Positions 8,357 to 14,508 of a stretch of 14,698 bases of DNA are shown in pieces. Position numbers and translations under genes: made by a program. The DNA is taken from assembly GCA_026981635.1 (NCBI GenBank), contig JALSIF010000201.1, positions 1 through 14,698 of the forward strand, written 5' to 3'. Within the stretch, counting starts at the first letter, position 1; the number at the start of each line of letters is the position of its first letter. The stretch is from a bacterium. GTDB taxonomy: Bacteria; 4484-113; JALSIF01. The notes beneath the pieces were generated by a model, which had not been told where the DNA came from, made no database searches, and worked only from the letters and a program-made list of their open reading frames with translations.

Positions 8357-10197
8357 GTCCACACCCTCCGGTGAAAGAGCCACCACTCGCCGATGACCAG
8401 AAGCAGGGCAGCAAGGACCAGCCAGCGGAAAAGCTCCCGGTTACCCACCACCGTGCGTGCCTCACCGGTGGCTTGGCCGGTTATCCTCACCTGGGCCCTG
8501 AGACTGAGTTCAGATTCCCGCTGATTGGTCAGGTTGACGGCAAAGCTGACCAGTTTATTCCCCTCCCTCAGCACCCGATAGACCCCCAGCTCACGGGTGT
8601 CAGGGAAGCTGAGCAGGCCTTCCCTAACCTGGGCCTCCCGCTTGCGTCCGGAAGGATAGACCACCTCCACCTCCCCTTCCAGCCCTGGCAGGGGATAGTC
8701 AAAACGCTCTCCCACCGATAGGTTGAGCCTGCTTGAGCGATTGTGGCCCGAGATCCAACGCACCGCGTTGGCCACAAAGACGGGGAAGGTGGCACGGAGG
8801 GGAAAGTCGCTTGCCTCCAGGGGAAAGGCAAGGTAGAGCACCCGGTATCCCCTCACCTGGTCGGCCAGCACCAGGGGTCCACTGGTGGCCTCCACCACCA
8901 CGCTGGTCCCCGGTCGGGGCCTCACCTGGTAGGCACTAGCCAGACGCAGGTTGGAGAAGGTAAGGAAGCGCAGCAGGGGATGGGTGCGGTCTTCATCTAC
9001 GATTCCCACCGGACCCACCGCTTTCCCCCGGCTACCGGGCAGCATCGGGTGGCTGGCCCCGCCGAAGAAGAGGTAGTTTGTTTCCCCCCACTCGGGTCCC
9101 AGTTCTCGGTCGGTGACCACCAGGTCGTAGCTGGGAAGGTTTGCGGGGGGAGCTGGTTCACCCCAGCTCTCTACCTTGAGGGCGGGGTTGGCCCGCAGAG
9201 CGGCGAGCATCAGCGGGTTGTCGGTGGCGGCCAGTACCTTGGGCCGGTAGGGTGGGGCCATAACCAGGCTAACCTGGTCGTCAAGGGGAAACCGGTCACC
9301 GGCATCCAGCAGGTCTAGGGTGATACCTTCGGGCTGGTAGGTGAGCTGGTCAAACACCACCTCACCGATCTCGCCTGGGGCAAGCTCCACATACTGGCTC
9401 TCAATGAGCTCACCGTTTATCCTCAGCTCCACCCCTACCTCCTGCTGGCGGGGGGAGAAGTTGCCCACCCGGGCCAGGGTGGCATAGCTCTGGGCCACCG
9501 GGTCGTAGATGACCGAGGCGCTCACGATGCCCAGGTTTTCTTCCTCCTTCCCCACGGTGATCTGGGAGACCTGGCTGAGGTGGGGAAACTGCCCCTCCAC
9601 ATCGGGCATCCCCCCATCGGTAATCAGCACCACGCTGGTGGGAACTTTCTGGGAGAGGGAGTCAATCAGCTCCAGTGCTGGCTTGAGGTCGGGAGTTCCG
9701 CCTAGACTGTCTGATAGCTGGCTTGCCGCCCGCCTAAGGTCGCGCACCCGGCTGGTGAAGCCGGTCAGTAGGTGGGGCCGGTCGCTTACTGCCATTACCA
9801 GCATCTCCTGCCCACCCGCAAGGCCATCAATCAGACGGTAAAGCTCCCGTCGGGCCTCCCTCAGCCTGCTCTCTCCACCTCTGCCGGCAAGCATTGAATA
9901 ACTGGTGTCCACCACCACCGCCACCCGCTCCCCTACCCGGATCTGACTTTTTAGGTAGGGTCGGGCTAGGGCGGTTACCAGCAGAAGGAGGACCAGAAGC
10001 TGAACCAGGAGGAGCAGGTTGCGGCGAAGTTTTTGGAAGGGGGTGTTGGCGGCGATGTCCCTTACCACCCGCTCCCAGAGGAGAACCGAGCTCACCCTAA
10101 CCCGGTTGCGACGGAGTTTCAGCAGGTAGAAGAGGATCACTATCCCCGCCAGACCCGCCCAGAGGAAAGCCCAAGGATTAAGGAAGAAGCGTTCCAT
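8353..10197 (-). CDS. BatA-like membrane protein with vWA domain
   Basis: A 614-residue protein beginning with the BatA-type double-membrane-helix N-terminus: a helix at about 8-26, a conserved basic stretch (KLRRNRVRVSSVLLWERV) and a second helix at about 60-79. The vWA domain follows, with MIDAS DTSYS (97-101), a GTPDL segment (167-171) and LITDGG (191-196). After it come a beta-rich region and, at about 320-480, a Rossmann-like or GATase-like part. A single helix lies near the C-terminus (about 590-608). The vWA and later domains should sit outside the cytoplasm. BatA/B proteins usually sit beside a MoxR AAA+ ATPase and a DUF58 protein; neither is found here. It is the first gene of the tightly overlapping operon. 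The ATG lacks a well-spaced Shine-Dalgarno site: GAGGT lies about 22 bases upstream and a TAAGAT box 13 bases upstream. Confidence 0.92.
   Translation of the reverse strand: MERFFLNPWAFLWAGLAGIVILFYLLKLRRNRVRVSSVLLWERVVRDIAANTPFQKLRRNLLLLVQLLVLLLLVTALARPYLKSQIRVGERVAVVVDTSYSMLAGRGGESRLREARRELYRLIDGLAGGQEMLVMAVSDRPHLLTGFTSRVRDLRRAASQLSDSLGGTPDLKPALELIDSLSQKVPTSVVLITDGGMPDVEGQFPHLSQVSQITVGKEEENLGIVSASVIYDPVAQSYATLARVGNFSPRQQEVGVELRINGELIESQYVELAPGEIGEVVFDQLTYQPEGITLDLLDAGDRFPLDDQVSLVMAPPYRPKVLAATDNPLMLAALRANPALKVESWGEPAPPANLPSYDLVVTDRELGPEWGETNYLFFGGASHPMLPGSRGKAVGPVGIVDEDRTHPLLRFLTFSNLRLASAYQVRPRPGTSVVVEATSGPLVLADQVRGYRVLYLAFPLEASDFPLRATFPVFVANAVRWISGHNRSSRLNLSVGERFDYPLPGLEGEVEVVYPSGRKREAQVREGLLSFPDTRELGVYRVLREGNKLVSFAVNLTNQRESELSLRAQVRITGQATGEARTVVGNRELFRWLVLAALLLVIGEWWLFHRRVWT
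8365..8369 (-). promoter_or_regulatory. Shine-Dalgarno site deciding the start of the double-vWA protein
   Basis: GGAGG on the - strand lies 8 bases before ATG 8356. It favours this ATG over the in-frame one at 8386 and places the start on the stop codon of the preceding gene. Confidence 0.7.
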
Positions 10198-10210
10198 CTA
10201 GCCTGACCAA

Positions 10211-10216
10211 ATCTTA
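10211..10216 (-). promoter_or_regulatory. Possible -10 box before the vWA operon
   Basis: TAAGAT on the - strand ends 13 bases before the ATG at 10197, in the 64-base gap after the small gene. A TTCCTT at 10234-10239 with a 17-base spacer is a poor -35. If active, it would give an operon transcript with a very short leader. The operon could equally be read through from the small upstream gene. Confidence 0.25.
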
Positions 10217-10261
10217 TCTACCTCAGACTGGCCAAGGAAGAGACGGCGGGCAAAGGGGAGG

Positions 10262-10561
10262 CTAGGAACGCCTGCTTCCCTGGGCCATGGCCAGCAGGCG
10301 GGGCAGGTCGTGCTCAAAGTCCATCAGCAAGTAGAAGTAGCGCAATATCTCCGGGGTCTCCTCGCGACGGTCGCGGTGGAGGTCCTCATACATGAGCTCA
10401 ATCAGCTCTTCGGGGGTTATCTCCTGGGCGCGGCGTACCAGCTCCTCGGTGAGAAAGACCCCCTGCTCCTCAGCCATGGCACGGGCCACCAGCTCCTGGG
10501 GAACCACCGCGCGGTAGACCTGGTCGCCCAGCTCAACGGTCAGGGTTATCACGCCACTCAT
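10262..10561 (-). CDS. Hypothetical small acidic protein
   Basis: I do not recognise this 99-residue protein. Its N-terminal third looks like a short beta segment (ITLTVELGDQVYRAVVPQEL). The rest is predicted to be helical and rich in Glu, Asp and Arg (EEITPEELIEL-like and HRDRREETPEILRYF-like stretches), with no signal peptide or membrane helix, so it should be cytoplasmic. The frame also has a TTG at 10579, but ATG 10561 follows AGGTG at 8-base spacing and is preferred. It lies 64 bases before the vWA operon on the same strand and is divergent from the dehydrogenase gene. Good codon structure and a proper ribosome site support a real gene. Function is unknown; a regulatory or adaptor role for the neighbouring operon is only a positional guess. 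Confidence 0.7.
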   Translation of the reverse strand: MSGVITLTVELGDQVYRAVVPQELVARAMAEEQGVFLTEELVRRAQEITPEELIELMYEDLHRDRREETPEILRYFYLLMDFEHDLPRLLAMAQGSRRS

Positions 10562-10626
10562 CTTAGCTTCACCTGCCAACAGATATAAGGACTTCGGGAC
10601 GGGGAAAAGGTTCCCTATCTCTTAGA

Positions 10627-11604
10627 GTGGAATCACGGCTAAAATGGCTTGCGGTGGAAGTCTCTCCAGTAAAGGCGGCGGTGGTCGGCGTGGGAAGCAT
10701 GGGGCGAAACCACGCCCGGGTATATAGCGAGCTTGAGGAAGTAGAGCTGGTCGGGGTCTGCGATCGGGATGCCTCCCGGGCGGGGGAGATTGCCCAGCGC
10801 TTCGGCTGCCTGGCTACCACTGAACTTGACCAGCTCCTTTCCCTTGCCCCTCATGTGCTGAGCATCGCGGTTCCTACCAGCCAGCACCACGAGGTGGCCC
10901 TGGCGGCGGTTGAGGCTGGGGTGCCGGTGCTCTTGATTGAAAAACCCATCAGCGACGACTTTGACCACGCCGCCCAGGTGATCGCTGCCGCTCGACGCAA
11001 GGGGATCAAGATCTTTGTGGGCCACATTGAGCGTTTCAACCCTGCAGTCAGGGTGCTAAAGGAGCTGATCGGAGAGGGAAGATTGGGGGAGGTCCTTTCC
11101 ATTGCCAACCTCAGGGTAGGCCAATACAACGAGCGTATCCTGGACACCGGCATCATCCTTGACCTGGGCAGCCACGACGTTGATCTCATAAGCTTTCTTT
11201 ATGGCGAGCGGGTGGAGGCGGTGTCGGCAGTGGCCTCCACTTCGGTCCACGAGCGGGGCTATGAGGACCACGCCTCCATACTGCTCCGCTTCCCGGGGGA
11301 GCGTAGCGGCATCTGCGAGCTTTCCTGGCTTTCTCCCTACAAGGTGAGAAACATATTTGTCACCGGTGAGGACCGCTTCGCCTTGGTAGACCTTATCCAG
11401 CAGAAGGTGACTTTGTTGGGAAGTGAACCCGAGGTGGTTCCGGTTCCTCGGGAGGAGCCTTTAAGACTGGAGCTCAAGGCGGCAGTGGAGTGCTATTTGA
11501 ATGGTACTGAGCCAGCAGTCACCGCGGAGGATTCCATTCACTGCCTGAAGGTGTGTAATGCGGCCATCTCTGCCTACCGCACCGGCAGGGTGGTTGAGGT
11601 CTAG
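10627..11604 (+). CDS. Gfo/Idh/MocA oxidoreductase, UDP-GlcNAc 3-dehydrogenase-like
   Basis: A 325-residue NAD(P)-dependent sugar dehydrogenase. Counting from GTG 10627, the Rossmann motif GVGSMG is at 21-26, the family signature EKP at 105-107 (Lys106 is the expected catalytic lysine), and GHIERFNPAV at 132-141. The segment DLGSHDVD at 179-186 carries the conserved His183. The HIERFNP and ILDLGxHDxD signatures resemble UDP-N-acetylglucosamine 3-dehydrogenases, which make the 3-keto sugar used for 3-amino sugars in lipid A-like or surface glycans. No aminotransferase or acyltransferase partner is in the window, so the substrate is uncertain. The first 9 residues are poorly supported: family members usually begin just before the Rossmann strand, so GTG 10654 is a plausible true start (316 residues). 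It is divergent from the small gene at 10561. Confidence 0.9.
   Translation: MESRLKWLAVEVSPVKAAVVGVGSMGRNHARVYSELEEVELVGVCDRDASRAGEIAQRFGCLATTELDQLLSLAPHVLSIAVPTSQHHEVALAAVEAGVPVLLIEKPISDDFDHAAQVIAAARRKGIKIFVGHIERFNPAVRVLKELIGEGRLGEVLSIANLRVGQYNERILDTGIILDLGSHDVDLISFLYGERVEAVSAVASTSVHERGYEDHASILLRFPGERSGICELSWLSPYKVRNIFVTGEDRFALVDLIQQKVTLLGSEPEVVPVPREEPLRLELKAAVECYLNGTEPAVTAEDSIHCLKVCNAAISAYRTGRVVEV
10640..10645 (+). promoter_or_regulatory. Possible -10 box of a leaderless transcript for the dehydrogenase gene
   Basis: TAAAAT (5 of 6 consensus bases) ends 8 bases before the in-frame GTG at 10654. No clear -35 is present, and neither GTG 10627 nor GTG 10654 has a Shine-Dalgarno site. This spacing fits a leaderless mRNA starting at GTG 10654. 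The same 8-base arrangement occurs before ftsY. Confidence 0.35.
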
Positions 11605-11620
11605 TCGGGTCCCAGATGTC

Positions 11621-11645
11621 CCTCTCTCCGGGCAGTGGGGAGAGG
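11621..11645 (+). other. Stable RNA hairpin between the dehydrogenase and PTPS genes
   Basis: CCTCTCTCC pairs with GGGGAGAGG through nine base pairs, one of them G-T, around a 7-base loop (GGGCAGT). No T-tract follows, so it is not a standard intrinsic terminator. It could stabilise the upstream mRNA end, terminate weakly or act in the leader of the PTPS transcript. Confidence 0.5.
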
Positions 11646-11651
11646 TGAGGA

Positions 11652-11681
11652 TATGATTAGCTTTACTCGGGTGGGAGCTAA
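11652..11681 (+). promoter_or_regulatory. Possible -10 box and inverted repeat enclosing the PTPS ribosome site
   Basis: TATGAT at 11652-11657 is a fair -10 box without a recognisable -35. It runs directly into TTAGCT (11657-11662), which is repeated inverted as AGCTAA (11676-11681) just before the ATG at 11684. The Shine-Dalgarno GGGAG (11673-11677) lies in the loop and the 3' arm, so folding would partly hide it. Promoter activity and control are inference. Confidence 0.3.
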
Positions 11682-11683
11682 CC

Positions 11684-12103
11684 ATGGCTGAGGTGATCGT
11701 TACCCGCAGAGAGCGCTTCTCCGCCGCCCATCGTCTGCACAACCCCAACTGGTCGGCGGAGCAGAACCAAAAGGTCTTCGGCCTTTGTAACAACCCGTCG
11801 GGACATGGCCACAACTATGTTCTGGAGGTGATGGTAAAGGGCACTCCCGACCCGGAGACCGGCTACGTGATTGACCTCAAGCTTCTCTCCGACATTATCC
11901 GTGAGGAGATCATCTCTCAGGTGGACCACAAACACCTAAACCACGATGTGGACTTCCTGCAGGGGATAAACCCCACCGTGGAGAACCTGGCCATCGCCTT
12001 CTACCAGAGGCTCAGGCCCCGTCTTGCGGGACCCAACTACCGCCTATATGGGGTGAGGGTCTTTGAAACAGAAAACAACTTCGGGGAGTATTTTGGTGAG
12101 TGA
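11684..12103 (+). CDS. 6-pyruvoyltetrahydropterin synthase / QueD family protein, mammalian-like type
   Basis: A 139-residue T-fold enzyme acting on 7,8-dihydroneopterin triphosphate, the product of FolE. Zinc ligands are His16 (AAHRL), His41 and His43 (GHGHNY). Catalytic residues are Cys35, Asp81 and His82 (VDHKHL), and Glu128 (FETEN) matches the pterin-binding glutamate. The signature CNNPSGHGHNY and the sequence after it match mammalian PTPS closely, whereas Escherichia coli QueD has the shorter C-x3-HGH spacing. This favours 6-pyruvoyltetrahydropterin synthesis, but bacterial QueD-like activity (6-carboxytetrahydropterin for queuosine) cannot be excluded. The catalytic cysteine is present, so it is not a PTPS-III of folate synthesis, which has Glu there. 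It starts at ATG with GGGAG six bases upstream, and folE follows 48 bases downstream on the same strand. Confidence 0.93.
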   Translation: MAEVIVTRRERFSAAHRLHNPNWSAEQNQKVFGLCNNPSGHGHNYVLEVMVKGTPDPETGYVIDLKLLSDIIREEIISQVDHKHLNHDVDFLQGINPTVENLAIAFYQRLRPRLAGPNYRLYGVRVFETENNFGEYFGE

Positions 12104-12151
12104 TGGACTAACCCTTTCTCCCCCTTGGGCTAGAATCGGGAGGTAGTCAAG

Positions 12152-12820
12152 ATGAACGACCCCGACCTGGAGATCTACCAGCCTGGCGAGCTGGCCGAGG
12201 CCCTCGCCCGCCTCAGTGACGGCGAGCGGACGCCAAGGGAGCTTCGCTCTCCGGCGCAGCTTTCCAGGCTGATCCTTGCCCAGCTTGAGCTTCTGGGAGA
12301 GGACCCCAGCCGGGAGGGACTGGTAAAGACCCCCCAGCGGGTGGCCCACTCCCTGCTTCAGCTCACCGAGGGCTATGAACTTGACCTCCACCAGGTGGTA
12401 AACGGGGCAGTCTTTTCTGCCGAGGGGGCCGACCTGGTGGTAGTAAGGGACATTGAGTTCTACTCCCTCTGCGAGCACCACCTGCTCCCCTTCTATGGGC
12501 GGGTCCACGTGGCATATCTGCCTGACCGCAAGGTGATCGGGCTCTCCAAGATCCCCCGCATCGTTGACATGTATGCCCGCCGTCTCCAGCTCCAGGAGCG
12601 CTTCACCGCCCAGGTGGCTGACGCGCTGATGGAGGCGGTGGAGCCCCAGGGGGTGGCGGTGGTGGCCACCGCCCTCCACTTCTGCATGATGATGCGCGGG
12701 GTGGAGAAGCAGCATGCCAAGACCACCACCAGTGCCTTTAGGGGTCTCTTCCGCACTGACCAGGCCCTGCGGGAGGAGGTGCTTCGCACCCTGGGCGAGC
12801 CGACCGTCCACACTCCCTAG
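12152..12820 (+). CDS. folE: GTP cyclohydrolase I
   Basis: This enzyme converts GTP to 7,8-dihydroneopterin triphosphate and formate, the entry step to folate, biopterin and queuosine. It is 222 residues long, normal for the family. Zinc ligands are Cys107 and His110 in [10 protein letters not shown] and Cys178 in HFCMMMRG; His109 and His176 match the catalytic histidines. The signatures [21 protein letters not shown] and [16 protein letters not shown] are near textbook. The protein is the zinc type IA enzyme, with no sign of the FolE2 form. It has ATG at 12152 after GGGAGGT at 6-base spacing. It follows the PTPS gene, its direct successor in the pathway, after 48 bases, and the amidotransferase-like gene follows after 54 bases. 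A TAGAAT at 12131-12136 could be a -10 box, but no -35 supports it. Confidence 0.97.
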   Translation: MNDPDLEIYQPGELAEALARLSDGERTPRELRSPAQLSRLILAQLELLGEDPSREGLVKTPQRVAHSLLQLTEGYELDLHQVVNGAVFSAEGADLVVVRDIEFYSLCEHHLLPFYGRVHVAYLPDRKVIGLSKIPRIVDMYARRLQLQERFTAQVADALMEAVEPQGVAVVATALHFCMMMRGVEKQHAKTTTSAFRGLFRTDQALREEVLRTLGEPTVHTP

Positions 12821-12849
12821 CCCGCGGTGGAGGGGATATGCCTGCGGGC
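12820..12849 (+). other. GC hairpin between folE and the amidotransferase-like gene
   Basis: GCCCGCGG (12820-12827) pairs with CTGCGGGC (12842-12849), eight pairs with one G-T, around a 14-base loop. The stem starts on the last base of the folE stop codon, and no T-tract follows. It may separate or tune expression of the two genes. Confidence 0.35.
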
Positions 12850-12874
12850 GGGGAGCACGGGGAGGTGATGTGGG

Positions 12875-13525
12875 ATGTGTCGCATCATCTATCTGTCTGA
12901 CCACCGGGCGATGAGCCGGGAGGAGCTTGCCCAGGTGCTTGCCAACCTGGAGCGGGACCGGGGCGGGGGCGGCTTCGGGGTGGGCTGCTTTCCCGAGCGG
13001 GGGGGCGAACCTTTCCTGGAGAAGTTCCCCAAGCTCACCCCGGAGGAGACCGCCGAGCTGGTCAAGGGCCTGCCCGAGGGAAGGCCGGTCCTGATCCACG
13101 CCCGCCGCAAGTTCAAGCCCCACGAGGAGCTCATCCCCGACTACAACATGCCCCACCTGGTGAGGGACCGGCGGCTGGGGCGGGCCTTCTTTGCTCAGAA
13201 CGGGGACATTGAGGACTGGCGGGAGCTTGCCGGCGTCGGGTATATTTCCGATTCCGCCTGGCTGGCCGACCTCATCAACCGGGGGGAGGAGGACTTCTTC
13301 TCCCTGGTGGAGCGCTTCAGCCACTTCGGGGTGCTGGTCATGCTTACCGAAGAGGACCGCTTCATCTGGAAGCAGGACCCCACCGACCCAGAGGACCCCG
13401 CCTTTCGCGACTTCACCTCCCTCACCCTGGAGCGGGATGGAATGCGCTACCTGGTGGTGATCTCCAACCCCGATAACCTGGGTGAGCTTGCCCGCTTCGT
13501 CATTGGAGCCGGGATCAGCCGCTAG
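12875..13525 (+). CDS. Stand-alone class II glutamine amidotransferase-like (Ntn hydrolase) protein
   Basis: A 216-residue protein that starts Met-Cys-Arg, as stand-alone class II amidotransferases do. Removal of Met1 would expose Cys2 as the N-terminal nucleophile. The other family landmarks occur in order: GGGGFGVG (about 30-37, like the DGWGIA segment), HARRKF at 75-80 (like HTRWAT, with Arg77 as glutamine-binding Arg), NMPH at 91-94 (like NAHP), AQNGDI at 107-112 (like VHNGII, with Asn109 and Gly110 of the oxyanion hole) and YISDSAWLADLI from 124 (like SDTE, with Asp126). No synthase domain is attached. EgtC and YafJ are known stand-alone relatives; the substrate here is unknown. ATG 12875 follows GGAGG at 12861-12865; the closer ATG at 12868 is in another frame. 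The 3' end overlaps ftsY by 11 bases. The family call rests on motif order, not overall similarity. Confidence 0.75.
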   Translation: MCRIIYLSDHRAMSREELAQVLANLERDRGGGGFGVGCFPERGGEPFLEKFPKLTPEETAELVKGLPEGRPVLIHARRKFKPHEELIPDYNMPHLVRDRRLGRAFFAQNGDIEDWRELAGVGYISDSAWLADLINRGEEDFFSLVERFSHFGVLVMLTEEDRFIWKQDPTDPEDPAFRDFTSLTLERDGMRYLVVISNPDNLGELARFVIGAGISR

Positions 13526-14486
13526 CCTCTCCCTCCCCCACCAGCGACCTGGCGTAGGCCAGGGGGTCAAACTCGGCCAGGTCCTCCACCCCCTCGCCGG
13601 TGCCCACAAAGAGGATGGGCACCGAGTGGAGGCGGGAGGCGGTAAAGGCGATCCCCCCCTTGGCGGTGCCGTCAAGCTTGTTTAGCACCATGCCCTCCAG
13701 AGGGGCGGCCTCACCGAAGAGTTTTACCTGGTCAAGGACGTTCTGGCCGGCGGTGGCATCCACCGTGATCAGGGTTGCCACCCTTACCCCCTCCACCGCC
13801 TTGTCCAGGGCGCGGCGCAGTTTGGCCAGCTCCTCCATGAGGTTCTTGCGGCTCTGCACCCGCCCGGCGGTGTCAACGATCACCACCTGAAAGCCCCGCG
13901 CCTGGGCGTGCCTTAGGGCATCAAAGCAGACCGCCGCCGGGTCGGCCCCATACTGGGTGGCAAAAACCTCCACCCCGATGCGCTCGCCCCAGGTCCTGAG
14001 CTGTTCAATGGCGGCGGCCCGGTAGGTGTCGGCGGCAACCAAGAGCACCTTGGCGCCCAGCTCCCTAAGCAGGCTGGCCAGCTTGGCGGCGAAGGTGGTC
14101 TTTCCCGAGCCGTTTACCCCCACCAGCAGGATGACGCTCAGGCGGTCGGTGGGTAGGGGCTCGGGCGGGGGAACTTCGGAGAGTAGCTCGGTAATGCGCT
14201 CGGCCAGCAGGCGGCGGATCTCCCGAGGGGTACCTACCCCCTGCTTGGCCGCCTCGCTGCGCAGCCACACCACCAGGGCCTCGGCCACCTTCACCCCCAG
14301 GTCGGCCTCCACCAGGCTCTCCATGAGCTGGTCATAGAACTCCTCGCTCAGGGGATCTTTTCCCATGAGCAGCTGGCGCAGGGCCTGGCCGGTGCGGGAG
14401 AGGAGGCGGCCGAAACCGCCCGCCCGGCTCCGGGCGGGCTGGTCTGCGCCCCGGCGGGATCTGCGGTAGTGGTCCAAGAGGCCCAT
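13515..14486 (-). CDS. ftsY: Signal recognition particle receptor GTPase FtsY
   Basis: FtsY docks SRP-bound ribosomes at the membrane and hydrolyses GTP together with Ffh. This copy has 323 residues and lacks the long acidic A domain of Escherichia coli FtsY; only about 40 basic, Gly/Arg-rich residues precede the helical N domain. GTPase motifs are complete: GVNGSGKTT (123-131), DTYRAAA (153-159), DTAGR (205-209), NKLDGTAKGG (269-278) and GTGEGVEDL (296-304). The fourth motif starts with Asn where most FtsY proteins have Thr (TKLD), still a functional guanine-binding form. The ATG at 14486 has no Shine-Dalgarno site (CCCCACCC precedes it), but an extended -10 box lies 8 bases upstream. The gene ends inside the convergent amidotransferase-like gene. 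A GC hairpin lies about 48-69 bases into the coding region. Confidence 0.97.
   Translation of the reverse strand: MGLLDHYRRSRRGADQPARSRAGGFGRLLSRTGQALRQLLMGKDPLSEEFYDQLMESLVEADLGVKVAEALVVWLRSEAAKQGVGTPREIRRLLAERITELLSEVPPPEPLPTDRLSVILLVGVNGSGKTTFAAKLASLLRELGAKVLLVAADTYRAAAIEQLRTWGERIGVEVFATQYGADPAAVCFDALRHAQARGFQVVIVDTAGRVQSRKNLMEELAKLRRALDKAVEGVRVATLITVDATAGQNVLDQVKLFGEAAPLEGMVLNKLDGTAKGGIAFTASRLHSVPILFVGTGEGVEDLAEFDPLAYARSLVGEGEASG
14418..14439 (-). repeat. Perfect GC inverted repeat in the 5' coding region of ftsY
   Basis: On the ftsY mRNA, GCCCGCCCG and CGGGCGGGC flank the four bases GAGC: nine perfect pairs, all G-C. It begins 48 bases after the A of the ATG and encodes the Ala/Arg/Gly-rich N-terminal tail. 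It may be a by-product of GC-rich coding or a structure that affects initiation. Confidence 0.6.
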
Positions 14487-14494
14487 GGGTGGGG

Positions 14495-14503
14495 TTTATA
14501 GCA
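14495..14503 (-). promoter_or_regulatory. Extended -10 promoter element upstream of ftsY
   Basis: The - strand reads TGCTATAAA: the extended TG-N motif plus TATAAA (5 of 6 consensus bases). It ends 8 bases before the ATG and lies in the 22-base gap after the upstream gene. No -35 is seen, as expected for extended -10 promoters. The spacing implies a leaderless or nearly leaderless ftsY mRNA, in line with the missing Shine-Dalgarno site. Confidence 0.45.
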
Positions 14504-14508
14504 GGCCG

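Noticed and set aside
11621-11645. Rho-independent terminator
   Set aside because: The stem is good, but no T-run follows; TGAGGATATG comes next. I kept it only as a hairpin.
11605-11683. preQ1 or tetrahydrofolate riboswitch before the PTPS gene
   Set aside because: The conserved cores that I know for these classes are not present, and the gap is short. A covariance search would be needed to reopen this.
12838-12900. 20-codon upstream frame overlapping the start of the amidotransferase-like gene
   Set aside because: It starts at ATG inside the hairpin loop with GGAGGGG just before it, but the product is too short and featureless to call. It could be chance in GC-rich DNA.
12044-13675. Long 543-codon open frame on the - strand
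   Set aside because: It is antisense to PTPS, folE and the amidotransferase-like gene, whose motifs are clear. The translation is His/Gly/Leu/Pro-rich with no recognisable domain. Long shadow frames are expected in GC-rich DNA.
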